Positions 31,962 to 40,858 of a stretch of 42,151 nt of DNA are shown one piece after another. The stretch is from Lachnospiraceae bacterium (GTDB taxonomy: Bacteria > Bacillota > Clostridia > Lachnospirales > Lachnospiraceae): the NCBI GenBank assembly GCA_004558185.1, contig SFDP01000020.1, positions 1 to 42,151 on the forward strand, given 5' to 3'. Position numbers and translations under genes: made by a program. Numbering within the stretch: position 1 is the first letter of the stretch; each line of letters begins with the position of its first letter. The notes under the pieces are model-generated. The model saw only the letters and a list, made by a program, of their open reading frames with translations, had not been told where the DNA came from and did no database searches.

Positions 31962-32974
31962 CTTCCCATCCCTTCAATGGAATGAGCTACGGATTTGTAG
32001 TTGTCATCCTTAATCACCTTTGCCAGTCCCCTTGCCACACTTTCTACGGGATTCTCCGCTACATTTACTTTCAGTCCGGTCCCCTTTTGCAAAAGCTGAG
32101 CCAGATGGCTGACCTGAGAGGCACCCCCGGTCAGATAAATTCCATGACGGTAGATATCTGCTCCCAGCTCCGGCGGAGTACGCTCCAGAATAACCTTTAC
32201 GCTGTCGATAATCGTGTGGAAGCTTTCAACCAGAGTCTCATTGACAAGATCAGTGGGAATCTCTCTTTCCACAGGCAGGCCGGTCACGATATCTCTTCCG
32301 TATACCACGGCAGGCCTTCCCGCTTTCTCCAGCTCCCGCAGATTCATTTTTACTTTCTCCGCTGTTTTCCCTCCGATAATCAGGCTGAACTCTTTTCGAA
32401 TGACATTGCGGATAGCCTCATCAAATTTCAGGCCTCCAACCTTAATTAATCGGCTTAACACGATGCCTCCCAGAGAAAGGATGGACACCTCTGTAGTGTC
32501 ATAGCCTACATTGATGATCAGAACACCCTGGGAGTTTTTCACATCAATATCCAGACCCAGACCATCGGCAACGGCCTTTTCCACCACCATGATCCTTTTG
32601 GCCTTTACGTTGGCATCCTTAACCAAATCGTAAAAGGCTCTTTTTTCCACATCTGTTACATCGGTAGGAACAGCCACATAATAGTCTGCCGGTTTCAGAT
32701 TGCCGGAGGATAAATCATTAATGAAATATCTCAGCAGAACCTCCATATTCTTAATATCGGCAATAACGCCGTTTACTACGGGATAGGACGCCACAATATT
32801 ACCGGGCGCTTTTTCATACATATCAAAAGCCGAATCTCCATAGGCAAAATAGGTCTTCTTATTTTCAATGGCGATCATATTTTTTTCTACCATAACAGAA
32901 TCATCTGCACGATTATAAATTTTAATGTTGCTGGTGCCAAGATCAATGCCAAATACGTTGTTTGCCACGTTCAC
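31958..32974 (-). CDS. mreB: Actin-like rod shape protein MreB
   Basis: A 338-residue MreB family protein. Phosphate-1 FGIDLGTSNIKIY, VEKAVADGLGLDID, phosphate-2 IINVGYDTTEVSILSLGG, and the adenosine motif IYLTGGASQVSHLAQLL are present. It forms membrane-bound filaments that guide cell-wall elongation. It overlaps both radC (four bases) and mreC (four bases). The sequence is somewhat diverged from canonical MreB (for example NVGYDTTEVS where DIGGGTTEVA is common), so an Mbl/MreBH-type paralogue is possible. Confidence 0.92.
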   Translation of the reverse strand: MNVANNVFGIDLGTSNIKIYNRADDSVMVEKNMIAIENKKTYFAYGDSAFDMYEKAPGNIVASYPVVNGVIADIKNMEVLLRYFINDLSSGNLKPADYYVAVPTDVTDVEKRAFYDLVKDANVKAKRIMVVEKAVADGLGLDIDVKNSQGVLIINVGYDTTEVSILSLGGIVLSRLIKVGGLKFDEAIRNVIRKEFSLIIGGKTAEKVKMNLRELEKAGRPAVVYGRDIVTGLPVEREIPTDLVNETLVESFHTIIDSVKVILERTPPELGADIYRHGIYLTGGASQVSHLAQLLQKGTGLKVNVAENPVESVARGLAKVIKDDNYKSVAHSIEGMGR

Positions 32975-33684
32975 AACTCCTTTCTCTCTTTCAGGTAACC
33001 TAATTCTTTTAAACTTGCATAAGTATTATCCCCGATAATGATATGATCTACCAGAGGAATATTTAAAATTTGGGCAGCTTCCTGTATCCGATGAGTAATC
33101 TGAATATCCTGCAGGCTGGGCGTAGGATCTCCGCTGGGATGGTTGTGAACCAGAAGAATGTGTACGGCCTGCATACGGATGGCCTGCAGAAAGATTTCTC
33201 TGGGACACAGTACAGACATATTCACCGTTCCTTTGGATAAAACCATATCCTGAAGCAGCTGGTTCCTGTTATCCGTCATCACCAGAATGACCTGCTCTAC
33301 CTCCAAATGCCTGAGCTGCTCCATATAATACCTAGCAACCGTAACCGGCTGCTCAAAGCGAATGCCGTGCCGGAAGCTCTCCTTTGCCATTCTTTTGGAC
33401 AGCTCGGTAACACACTTCAGCCTTATGGCCTTGACTTTTCCTACCCCTTTTATGCTCATTAGCTGGGGCAGGGAAATATGCTGCAGGGTCAGAAGGCCTC
33501 CGGCCTGTCCGGTCTGGCTTCCAAGAGCAAGAATCTGCCTTGCAAGCTCCACTGCATTACAGTCCCGCGTTCCGGTTCTTAACAAAATAGCAATCAGCTC
33601 TGCATCCGTCAGATATTCCGGTCCAAAAGCTTCAAATTTCTCATAGGGAAGCTGTTCTTCCCAAAGCTGACTTTTCTCTTCCAT
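32971..33684 (-). CDS. radC: RadC family JAMM-domain protein
   Basis: 237 residues from ATG 33684, close behind AGGAG; the frame is open further upstream (to 33753) but family length supports this start. Residues 1-105 include a helix-hairpin-helix-like segment (LPQLMSIKGVGKVKAIRLKC). The JAMM motif HNHPSGDPTPSLQD is complete. Despite the name, a DNA-repair role is not established for the family. Adjacency to mreB is very common. No convincing promoter seen in 33685-33857; nothing else is recognisable there. Confidence 0.93.
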   Translation of the reverse strand: MEEKSQLWEEQLPYEKFEAFGPEYLTDAELIAILLRTGTRDCNAVELARQILALGSQTGQAGGLLTLQHISLPQLMSIKGVGKVKAIRLKCVTELSKRMAKESFRHGIRFEQPVTVARYYMEQLRHLEVEQVILVMTDNRNQLLQDMVLSKGTVNMSVLCPREIFLQAIRMQAVHILLVHNHPSGDPTPSLQDIQITHRIQEAAQILNIPLVDHIIIGDNTYASLKELGYLKERKEL

Positions 33685-33857
33685 TTCTCCTGCTTTCTCT
33701 TCTCTCCAGACCAGAAAACAAGAAACGTTATTTGCTGAACAGATGTATCCCAACTATCTTAACATAATTCCCGACGGCTGTACATAAAACAGCAATATTT
33801 TTTTTCGCAGAATTCCACTCAATTTCCACCATTCTCCCATAGATATGACAGATTGTG

Positions 33858-35129
33858 TTAAATTAATCCGGCATTTTTTACCTGTTGATAGGCGGTAAGG
33901 ATACCTAATTTTGCGTGCTGCCAGGTAAGCCCACCCTGAAAATAGGCGGTATATGGCGAACGAATCGGACCGTCTGCACTAAGCTCAATGGATGATCCGG
34001 ATACAAAAGCTCCGGCAGCCATAATCACCTGACTGTCATAGCCGGGCATATCCCAGGCTTCAGGAGTAACGTAGCTGTCTACCGGAGCGGCCATCTGTAT
34101 TCCCCGGCAGAAGGCCTTCACCCCCTCGGGAGAGCCTAAGGTCACAGCCTGAATAATATCATGTCGGCTTTCCTGACTGTCAGGAACCACCTTAAAGCCT
34201 GCCCGCTCAAACAGATTGGCTGCAAAGATCGCTCCCTTCAGCGCTCCGGCAGTGACCGTAGGAGCCAGAAACAGTCCCTGGTAAAAGGAACCCAGCACAC
34301 CTAAGGAAGCGCCTACTTCTTTTCCCAGCCCCGGACTGGTGAGACGATAGGCAGCCTGCTCGATGCAGGCCCTGCTTCCGGCCAGATAGCCGCCTATAGG
34401 CGCCAGTCCCCCACCGGGATTCTTGATCAGGGAGCCTACCACCAGATCGGCTCCCACCTGAGAAGGCTCTATCGTTTCCACGAATTCACCGTAACAGTTA
34501 TCCACCATACAAATGACCTCCGGTTTGATCGCCTTGATAAAACGAATCAATTCTCCGATCCGGGTCACTGACAGCGTAGGCCTGGTCTGGTAGCCCTTGG
34601 AGCGTTGAATCGTAACCATTTTGGTTTTGTCTCCGACGGCCTTTTTTATTTCTTCATAATCGAAATCTCCGTTTGGCAGTAAATCTACCTGTCGATAGGT
34701 GATGCCGTACTCCCTAAGGGAACCCTTTCCCTGGCGGATACCGATCACCTCCTCCAGAGTATCATAGGGCTTTCCCACAGGACTGAGCAGTTCATCACCA
34801 GGCCTTAAATTACTGAAAAGAGCCAGAGCCAGAGCATGGGTTCCACAGGTAATCTGAGCACGAACCAGGGCGTCCTCCGTACCAAACACAGAGGCATATA
34901 CCTGCTCCAGGGTATCCCGCCCCACATCATTATAGCCATATCCTGTGGTTCCAAGCAAGCAAGCCTCACTGACTCTGTTTTCCTGCATGGCTCCCAATAC
35001 CTTTAACTGGTTGAATTCAGCCACCTGATCGATTTGTGCAAAACGGGATTTCAGCCCCTCCAGGATTTCCTCTCCCTGCCTGAATACCTCCCGGCTTATC
35101 CCCATTTTCTCGTACTGCTGCTCTAACAT
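33858..35129 (-). CDS. Methionine gamma-lyase family protein (aluminium-resistance family, PLP-dependent)
   Basis: A 423-residue fold-type I PLP enzyme of PF06838. TTGYGYNDVGRDTLEQVYAS, AQITCGTHALALALFSNLRP, MVDNCYGEFVET and the PLP lysine Lys236 in GSLIKNPGGGLAPIGGYLAG are characteristic. Annotated in Firmicutes as 'methionine gamma-lyase' or 'aluminium resistance protein'; the true substrate is uncertain. It follows miaA by 39 bases, a frequent Firmicute arrangement (miaA - this gene, near mutSL), and probably ends the miaB-mutS-mutL-miaA transcript. I see no clear terminator behind it. Confidence 0.9.
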   Translation of the reverse strand: MLEQQYEKMGISREVFRQGEEILEGLKSRFAQIDQVAEFNQLKVLGAMQENRVSEACLLGTTGYGYNDVGRDTLEQVYASVFGTEDALVRAQITCGTHALALALFSNLRPGDELLSPVGKPYDTLEEVIGIRQGKGSLREYGITYRQVDLLPNGDFDYEEIKKAVGDKTKMVTIQRSKGYQTRPTLSVTRIGELIRFIKAIKPEVICMVDNCYGEFVETIEPSQVGADLVVGSLIKNPGGGLAPIGGYLAGSRACIEQAAYRLTSPGLGKEVGASLGVLGSFYQGLFLAPTVTAGALKGAIFAANLFERAGFKVVPDSQESRHDIIQAVTLGSPEGVKAFCRGIQMAAPVDSYVTPEAWDMPGYDSQVIMAAGAFVSGSSIELSADGPIRSPYTAYFQGGLTWQHAKLGILTAYQQVKNAGLI

Positions 35130-35168
35130 TAATCTTTTCCTTTCCTTTTATAGGTTACAGGGCTTCTC

Positions 35169-36149
35169 CTACCTGACAGCCACCCCTTCATCGATTCTTT
35201 TCAGCATATAGGACAGAATTGCCTGATCGTCATAGTCAAAATCCGGCTTGTTTACCCATATCACCTCTTTTTCCCTTTTGAACCAGGTAAGCTGCCGCTT
35301 GGCAAAATGCCGGGTATCCCGTTTTATCCGATAAACCGCTTCCTCCAGACTGATTTCTCCTTCCAGAAAAGCAAGTATCTCCTTATAACCCAGACCTTGC
35401 ATGGAAACATAGGAACGGTCATAGCCCATTTTTTTTAAAGCGTTCACCTCTTCCACCAACCCGGCCTTCAGCATTTCATCCACCCGTAAATCTATGCGTT
35501 CATACAGCCTGTCCCTATGGTCATTGAGCACAAAATACGAAAACGCATAGGGGCTATCTTTTTTTCTCTGTTCCTGGTTGTGGAGAGAAATCGGCTGTCC
35601 GGTAAGCTCATAGTATTCCAATGCACGGATGACCCGCTTTACATTGTTGGCGTGTATCAGGTCTGCAGAAATCGGATCCACCTTCGCAAGCCGTTCATGG
35701 AGCCAGAGCTTACCCTTTTCCCTGCCCAATTCCTCCAACCGTTTGCGGTAAATTCCTCCGGCCTGATTTTCCGTAAAGTCAATATCGTATAAAACAGCCT
35801 GGATATAAAAGCCGGTTCCCCCCACCAGAATGGGAACATGACCCCGGCTGTAGATCTCTTCCATACAGGCCTTGGCTCTTTGCTGAAAAAACAGCACATT
35901 AAACTCTTGGGAGGGCTCCAGCTCATCCACCAGAAAATGAGGGATGCCCTCTCTTTCCTGATTCGTAACCTTAGCGGAACCGATATCCATATGCTTATAT
36001 ACCTGCATGGAATCTGCACTGATGATCTCGCCTCCTAAGGCCCTGGCCAGACCGATGGACAGCCTGGTTTTTCCCACGGCGGTAGGCCCGGTCAAAACAA
36101 CCAGCCTTCTTTTCTTTTGAGTTTCTTTTACTGTATCCGGTTTCTGCAT
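35169..36149 (-). CDS. miaA: tRNA dimethylallyltransferase
   Basis: A 326-residue MiaA. P-loop LTGPTAVGKTRLSIGLARAL, GGEIISADSMQVYKHMDIGS, GGTGFYIQAVLYDIDF and the C-terminal RDTRHFAKRQLTWFKREKEV are family hallmarks. It adds a dimethylallyl group to A37 of tRNAs reading UNN codons; MiaB, encoded in the same cluster, then methylthiolates it. A 66-base gap to mutL has only a weak AGGAA/TTCCT hairpin. AGAGG precedes ATG 36149. Confidence 0.96.
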   Translation of the reverse strand: MQKPDTVKETQKKRRLVVLTGPTAVGKTRLSIGLARALGGEIISADSMQVYKHMDIGSAKVTNQEREGIPHFLVDELEPSQEFNVLFFQQRAKACMEEIYSRGHVPILVGGTGFYIQAVLYDIDFTENQAGGIYRKRLEELGREKGKLWLHERLAKVDPISADLIHANNVKRVIRALEYYELTGQPISLHNQEQRKKDSPYAFSYFVLNDHRDRLYERIDLRVDEMLKAGLVEEVNALKKMGYDRSYVSMQGLGYKEILAFLEGEISLEEAVYRIKRDTRHFAKRQLTWFKREKEVIWVNKPDFDYDDQAILSYMLKRIDEGVAVR

Positions 36150-36215
36150 CTTTACCTCTGTTTCAAAGGAACCGTTTCCTCTGCAATCCCCTTGTTAAAA
36201 ATCGGTATGCTTATC

Positions 36216-38111
36216 TTAGACGATTCGTTTAAATTTCTTTTCCAGCTCCTGCTTACTCATGGAAATCATGGTAGGCCTGCCATGAGGACAGTGATAGGGA
36301 TTTTCCAGCATCAGCATCTGCTCCATGAGAGCCTGCATTTCACTGTTGCTCATGGTCTGATTTCCTTTAACCGCTGCCTTACAGGACATAGAGGTGATTT
36401 TTTCCTGAATCACCTCCGGTGTTCCCTTACAGCCGTTTTCTACCAGTTCATCCAGAATTTCTTCAAAGAAATCCTTCTCATTTTTTCCATAGAGCTCCAC
36501 CGGCATGGCTCTCATTGCAATAGAATGACTGCCAAAATCCTCCCAGACAAAGCCTAATGCCTGAAAGTAGGATTGGTACTCATTCAGGGCAGCCTCCTCC
36601 TTCTGGGTCAGATGGAGAATCATGGGAGGCTGCAGATTCTGGCTGATTATCTCACCCTGCTTATACTCTCGCATTAAGCGCTCAAACTTTACCTTTTCAT
36701 GGGCAGCGTGCTGATCCACGAACAGTAGCTGATCTTCATAGCCGACCAGCCAATAGGTAGAAAATACCTGTCCCAACAGTTGGAACCGCTGGCGATTTTC
36801 CTGCTTTATTATTTTTTCTTCAAAAAGATTCAACTGCTCAGGCCTGTGATACTCCTGACGTTGAAGCTCTTCTCCCTTATCCTCATTGATCAAAGAAGGC
36901 TGTGGGGTCGAAGAAAGTCCTTCAGGCGGGAGCTTTTCTTCCGCTTCCCTCCCCCCACTCTCCGGTGCTCCGTAGAAAAAGCTCTCCTGTACCTGATATT
37001 CCTCCATCCGCTTTTGTTCAAAGGGCTCCGGTACCCGGCTTCGTTCTGCCGCTTCGGGTAAAGGCCGTGCCTCTCTTATGGTATCCAGCTGCTCCATTCG
37101 GGGCATCAGCTCCTTCTGCTGCAGGGCCTTTCCTATTTCCCGGATAATCAACTCCACAACCTTCTGGCTGTCGGTAATCCGAATATCCATTTTGGTGGGA
37201 TGTACGTTGACATCCACCAGCCTTGGATCAAACCGGAAATGGAGCACCACAAAGGGAAATTTGTGCTGCATCAGATAGGGCCGGTAGGCTTCCTCGATGG
37301 CTTTTTGCAGCAGGCTGCTTTTCACATACCGGCCATTCACAAAGCAGTTTTCGAAATTACGATTGGAACGGTTCAATATGGGCTTTCCCAGATATCCGGT
37401 AAAGGAAACACCCTCCTTTGAGGCCTCAAGCCAGATCAGTTCCTTAACGAAATCCCGACCGAATATCCGATAAATAATTTCCTTCATATCCCCGTTGCCG
37501 GAGGTATGAAACTTCACCTGTCCATTCACGATGAACCGAAAAGCTATTTCCGGCTTGCTCATGGCCAGATGCTCACACAAATCGGCGATGTATCCTCCCT
37601 CCGTAGCCGCTGTTTTCAGAAATTTTTTGCGGGCAGGGGTATGAAAAAAAAGATTTTTCACCAAAATGGTAGTGCCCTCCGGAACCCCCACTTGAGAATG
37701 GCTGATTTCCTTACCGTTTTCGATGCAATAATGAATCCCCAGAAGCTGATCCTTTTGCTTCGTCATCATCTCTACCTGGGCAACTGCTGCAATACTGGAT
37801 AAGGCCTCTCCGCGAAATCCCAGACTGTAAATCCTGTGCAGGTCATCCACTTCCCGGATTTTGCTGGTAGAATGTCTGAGAAAGGCCTCTCTGACCTGAT
37901 CAGGTGCAATTCCCTCTCCATTATCGGTAACCCTGATAAAGGAAATTCCTCCCTCCTTAATTTCTACCGTAATGGCGGTGGCTCCTCCGTCGATGGAATT
38001 TTCCACCAGTTCCTTTACCACACTGGCAGGGCGCTCCACCACCTCACCTGCTGCTATTTTATCGATTGTATCATTACTGAGCAGTTGAATTCTCGTCATT
38101 TCTTTTTCCAT
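36216..38111 (-). CDS. mutL: DNA mismatch repair protein MutL
   Basis: A 631-residue MutL. GHKL ATPase motifs: VVKELVENSIDGGATAI (where DAGA is commoner than DGGA), DNGEGIAPDQV and GFRGEALSSIAAVA. After a variable linker (~335-430), the C-terminal domain has VDQHAAHEKVKFERL, the DQHAx2Ex4E metal-binding motif, so it should be an endonuclease-type MutL as in bacteria without MutH. It starts one base after the mutS stop. Confidence 0.96.
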   Translation of the reverse strand: MEKEMTRIQLLSNDTIDKIAAGEVVERPASVVKELVENSIDGGATAITVEIKEGGISFIRVTDNGEGIAPDQVREAFLRHSTSKIREVDDLHRIYSLGFRGEALSSIAAVAQVEMMTKQKDQLLGIHYCIENGKEISHSQVGVPEGTTILVKNLFFHTPARKKFLKTAATEGGYIADLCEHLAMSKPEIAFRFIVNGQVKFHTSGNGDMKEIIYRIFGRDFVKELIWLEASKEGVSFTGYLGKPILNRSNRNFENCFVNGRYVKSSLLQKAIEEAYRPYLMQHKFPFVVLHFRFDPRLVDVNVHPTKMDIRITDSQKVVELIIREIGKALQQKELMPRMEQLDTIREARPLPEAAERSRVPEPFEQKRMEEYQVQESFFYGAPESGGREAEEKLPPEGLSSTPQPSLINEDKGEELQRQEYHRPEQLNLFEEKIIKQENRQRFQLLGQVFSTYWLVGYEDQLLFVDQHAAHEKVKFERLMREYKQGEIISQNLQPPMILHLTQKEEAALNEYQSYFQALGFVWEDFGSHSIAMRAMPVELYGKNEKDFFEEILDELVENGCKGTPEVIQEKITSMSCKAAVKGNQTMSNSEMQALMEQMLMLENPYHCPHGRPTMISMSKQELEKKFKRIV

Positions 38112-38112
38112 T

Positions 38113-40767
38113 CTAATTTTTCCACCGATTTTTCAGTTTATTCTGTAGCTGATACAGCGTATTCAGGGCATCCAGGGGAGTGAGCGTAGTAATTTCCAGC
38201 TCCATCAGCTCCCGGATAATATCTTCATCCTTTATGGTATCGAAAAAAGACATTTGGCTTAAATCCACTTCATCAGGTGTTTTAACTCTGGCTTTTCCCG
38301 TACTTCTGCCTGAAACATCGATTCCCTGAATCTTTTCGATAATATCCTGATCCATAAGCTGCTCCACTATTTCCTTTGCCCGGTGGATGATCATTTCCGG
38401 TACACCGGCCAGTTTGGCCACCTGAATCCCATAGCTTTTGTCTGCCCCGCCCCGGACAATCTTCCGAAGAAAGACAATATCATCTCCCTGTTCCTTTACT
38501 GCAATGCAATAATTGTTTACGTTATCAATTTTCCCCTCCAGCTCCGTCAATTCATGGTAATGAGTAGCAAAAAGGGATTTAGCCCCTAAGAGCTTAGGAT
38601 TACTGATATGTTCAATAACGGCCCAGGCGATGCTCAGACCGTCAAAGGTGGATGTACCCCTTCCGATTTCGTCTAAAATCAGAAGACTGTTAGCAGTGGC
38701 ATTGCGTAAAATATTGGCCACCTCATTCATTTCCACCATGAAGGTGCTCTGCCCGCTGGCCAGGTCATCGGAAGCGCCTACCCGGGTAAAAATCCGGTCT
38801 ACCAGTCCGATATTGGCTTTTTTTGCAGGCACGAAGGAGCCAATCTGCGCCATCAGAACGATTAACGCCGTCTGACGCATATAGGTGGATTTTCCTGCCA
38901 TGTTGGGACCCGTAATGACAGCTACACAGTGCTTATGGTTGTCCAGGTAGGTGTCATTATGGATAAACATATCGTTGGGAATCATTTTCTCCACCACCGG
39001 ATGGCGGCCCTCTTTAATATCAATCATTCCCTTTTCATTCAGCTTGGGCCGCACATAGCGGTTCTGTTCCGCTGCTAAGGCCAAAGAGGCCAACGTATCC
39101 AAAAGGGCTACTGCCTTGGCCGAACGCTGAATCCGCTCAATCTGAGAAGCGATCTGCTCCCGTATCTGAACAAAAAGCTCGTATTCCAGGGCAAACAGCT
39201 TATCCTCTGCATTTAATATGGTATCCTCAAGCTCCTTCAAACGTGGTGTGGAATAGCGCTCTGCATTGGCCAGCGTCTGTTTACGAATATAGTCCGAGGG
39301 CACAAGGTGTCTGGAGGAATTGGTCACCTCAAAATAATAACCGAAAACCTTATTAAATTTAATCTTCAGATTTTTGATCCCGGTGCGCTCCCGCTCCTCC
39401 TCTTCCAGTCCCGCCAGCCAGTTTTTTCCCTGTATCTTGGCTTCTCTCAGGGTATCTACCTGACTGTGGTATCCTTCCTTAATAATCCCACCCTCTTTGG
39501 AGGAAATGGGGGCTTCCTCTTCTATGGCACCCTCGATCAGGCTGCACAGGTCCTCTAAGGCATCCAACTGCTCAGTCAGCTCTTCCAGCAGCCTGCTTTT
39601 AAACTCTCCGGTAATGAGCTTCAGCGGCGGCAGCATTCTCAGGGAATTCCGAAAAGCAAGCAGGTCTCTGGGATTGGCTGTCCCGTAGCTTACCCTTCCC
39701 AATAATCGCTCCAGATCATAGATCGGCCCCAGATATTCTCGAATTTCTTCTCTGCTGACCCCGTCACTAAACAGCTCTTCCACCGCATCCAGACGTTCTT
39801 CAATAGCCTCCTTACGAATCAGAGGCTGTTCCAGCCAGCTTCTCAGCATACGCCCGCCCATGGCGGTCCTGGTCTTATCCAGTATCCACAATAAGGAGCC
39901 CCTCTTCTGTTTTTCTCTTAAGGTTTCACATAGCTCCAGATTACGCCTGGTTGAGCTGTCCAAAAGCATAAAGGAGCTGGTCAGGTATGGGTATAAATGG
40001 GTAAAATGAGCCAGACTGATTTTCTGAGTCTCATACAAATACTGGAGTAGGGCTCCGGCGGCTATCAGCCCACTGGGGAAATCCTCTATCCCCAGTCCCA
40101 TAAGACTTCCGGTTTCAAAGTGCTTAAGCAGACATTTTCTGCAGTTTTCTTCATCAAAATAACAGGGCTCCAATGCGGATATGCTGATGCCCAGGCGGCT
40201 GCGCAAGTCCTCCATATCTACACCGCTGACGAAAAAGGCATCGTTGCAGATAATTTCTCTGGGGGAATATTTAATGATCTCATCCAACAGCTTTCGATTC
40301 TGATCCACCTCCGTAAGAAAATAATCTCCGGTAGTCACATCAGCAATGGAAATTCCCACCTTTCCTGCAAAATAAGCCACACTCATGAGATAATTATTGC
40401 GTTTGTCATCCTCCTGAAAAACACAGAGATTGGTTCCCGGGGTGACGATGCGGGTCACCTCCCGTTTTACCAGACCCTTCACCTGTCTGGGATCCTCCAC
40501 CTGCTCACAGATGGCAACCTTGTAGCCTTTGGAAACCAGCTTATTCAAATAACTCTCGACTGCATGGTAAGGGACTCCGCACATGGGAGCCCGTTCCTCA
40601 AGTCCGCAGTTTTTTCCCGTAAGAGTGATTTCCAATTCCCGGCTGGCGGTTTTCGCATCCTCAAAGAACATTTCATAAAAATCTCCCAGACGGTAGAATA
40701 AAATACAGTCAGGGTACTGCTCCTTGGTTTTCAGATACTGTTGCATCATAGGGGTCAGTTCAGCCAT
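38113..40767 (-). CDS. mutS: DNA mismatch repair protein MutS
   Basis: An 884-residue MutS. The N-terminal mismatch-reading motif is LFYRLGDFYEMFFEDA (Phe-x-Glu). The ATPase domain has Walker A ITGPNMAGKSTYMRQTALIV (~Gly617), SLLILDEIGRGTSTFDGLSI (Walker B and signature), and the ATHYHELTEL loop. Full length, no breaks. It is cotranscribed with mutL (one base apart) and preceded by miaB with a 91-base gap. TGGAGTTATGA overlaps a fair ribosome-binding site. Confidence 0.97.
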   Translation of the reverse strand: MAELTPMMQQYLKTKEQYPDCILFYRLGDFYEMFFEDAKTASRELEITLTGKNCGLEERAPMCGVPYHAVESYLNKLVSKGYKVAICEQVEDPRQVKGLVKREVTRIVTPGTNLCVFQEDDKRNNYLMSVAYFAGKVGISIADVTTGDYFLTEVDQNRKLLDEIIKYSPREIICNDAFFVSGVDMEDLRSRLGISISALEPCYFDEENCRKCLLKHFETGSLMGLGIEDFPSGLIAAGALLQYLYETQKISLAHFTHLYPYLTSSFMLLDSSTRRNLELCETLREKQKRGSLLWILDKTRTAMGGRMLRSWLEQPLIRKEAIEERLDAVEELFSDGVSREEIREYLGPIYDLERLLGRVSYGTANPRDLLAFRNSLRMLPPLKLITGEFKSRLLEELTEQLDALEDLCSLIEGAIEEEAPISSKEGGIIKEGYHSQVDTLREAKIQGKNWLAGLEEEERERTGIKNLKIKFNKVFGYYFEVTNSSRHLVPSDYIRKQTLANAERYSTPRLKELEDTILNAEDKLFALEYELFVQIREQIASQIERIQRSAKAVALLDTLASLALAAEQNRYVRPKLNEKGMIDIKEGRHPVVEKMIPNDMFIHNDTYLDNHKHCVAVITGPNMAGKSTYMRQTALIVLMAQIGSFVPAKKANIGLVDRIFTRVGASDDLASGQSTFMVEMNEVANILRNATANSLLILDEIGRGTSTFDGLSIAWAVIEHISNPKLLGAKSLFATHYHELTELEGKIDNVNNYCIAVKEQGDDIVFLRKIVRGGADKSYGIQVAKLAGVPEMIIHRAKEIVEQLMDQDIIEKIQGIDVSGRSTGKARVKTPDEVDLSQMSFFDTIKDEDIIRELMELEITTLTPLDALNTLYQLQNKLKNRWKN

Positions 40768-40820
40768 TCATAACTCCATTTCTTTTCATTTTCGTAACTA
40801 TTCAGAGCCCATTCACAAAA

Positions 40821-40834
40821 CTGCGGCTACGCAG
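40821..40834 (-). terminator. Small hairpin between miaB and mutS
   Basis: CTGCG, TAGC loop, CGCAG, followed by TTTTGTG on the - strand and preceded by AAAAG. A 5-bp stem flanked by A and T runs: a weak terminator or attenuator at most within the 91-base gap. Confidence 0.3.
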
Positions 40835-40858
40835 CTTTTCTTTTACTCATGTGGTTTT

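Noticed and set aside
40120..40701. 193-codon open frame on the + strand opposite mutS
   Set aside because: Lies entirely within the conserved mutS N-terminal domain; no family features.
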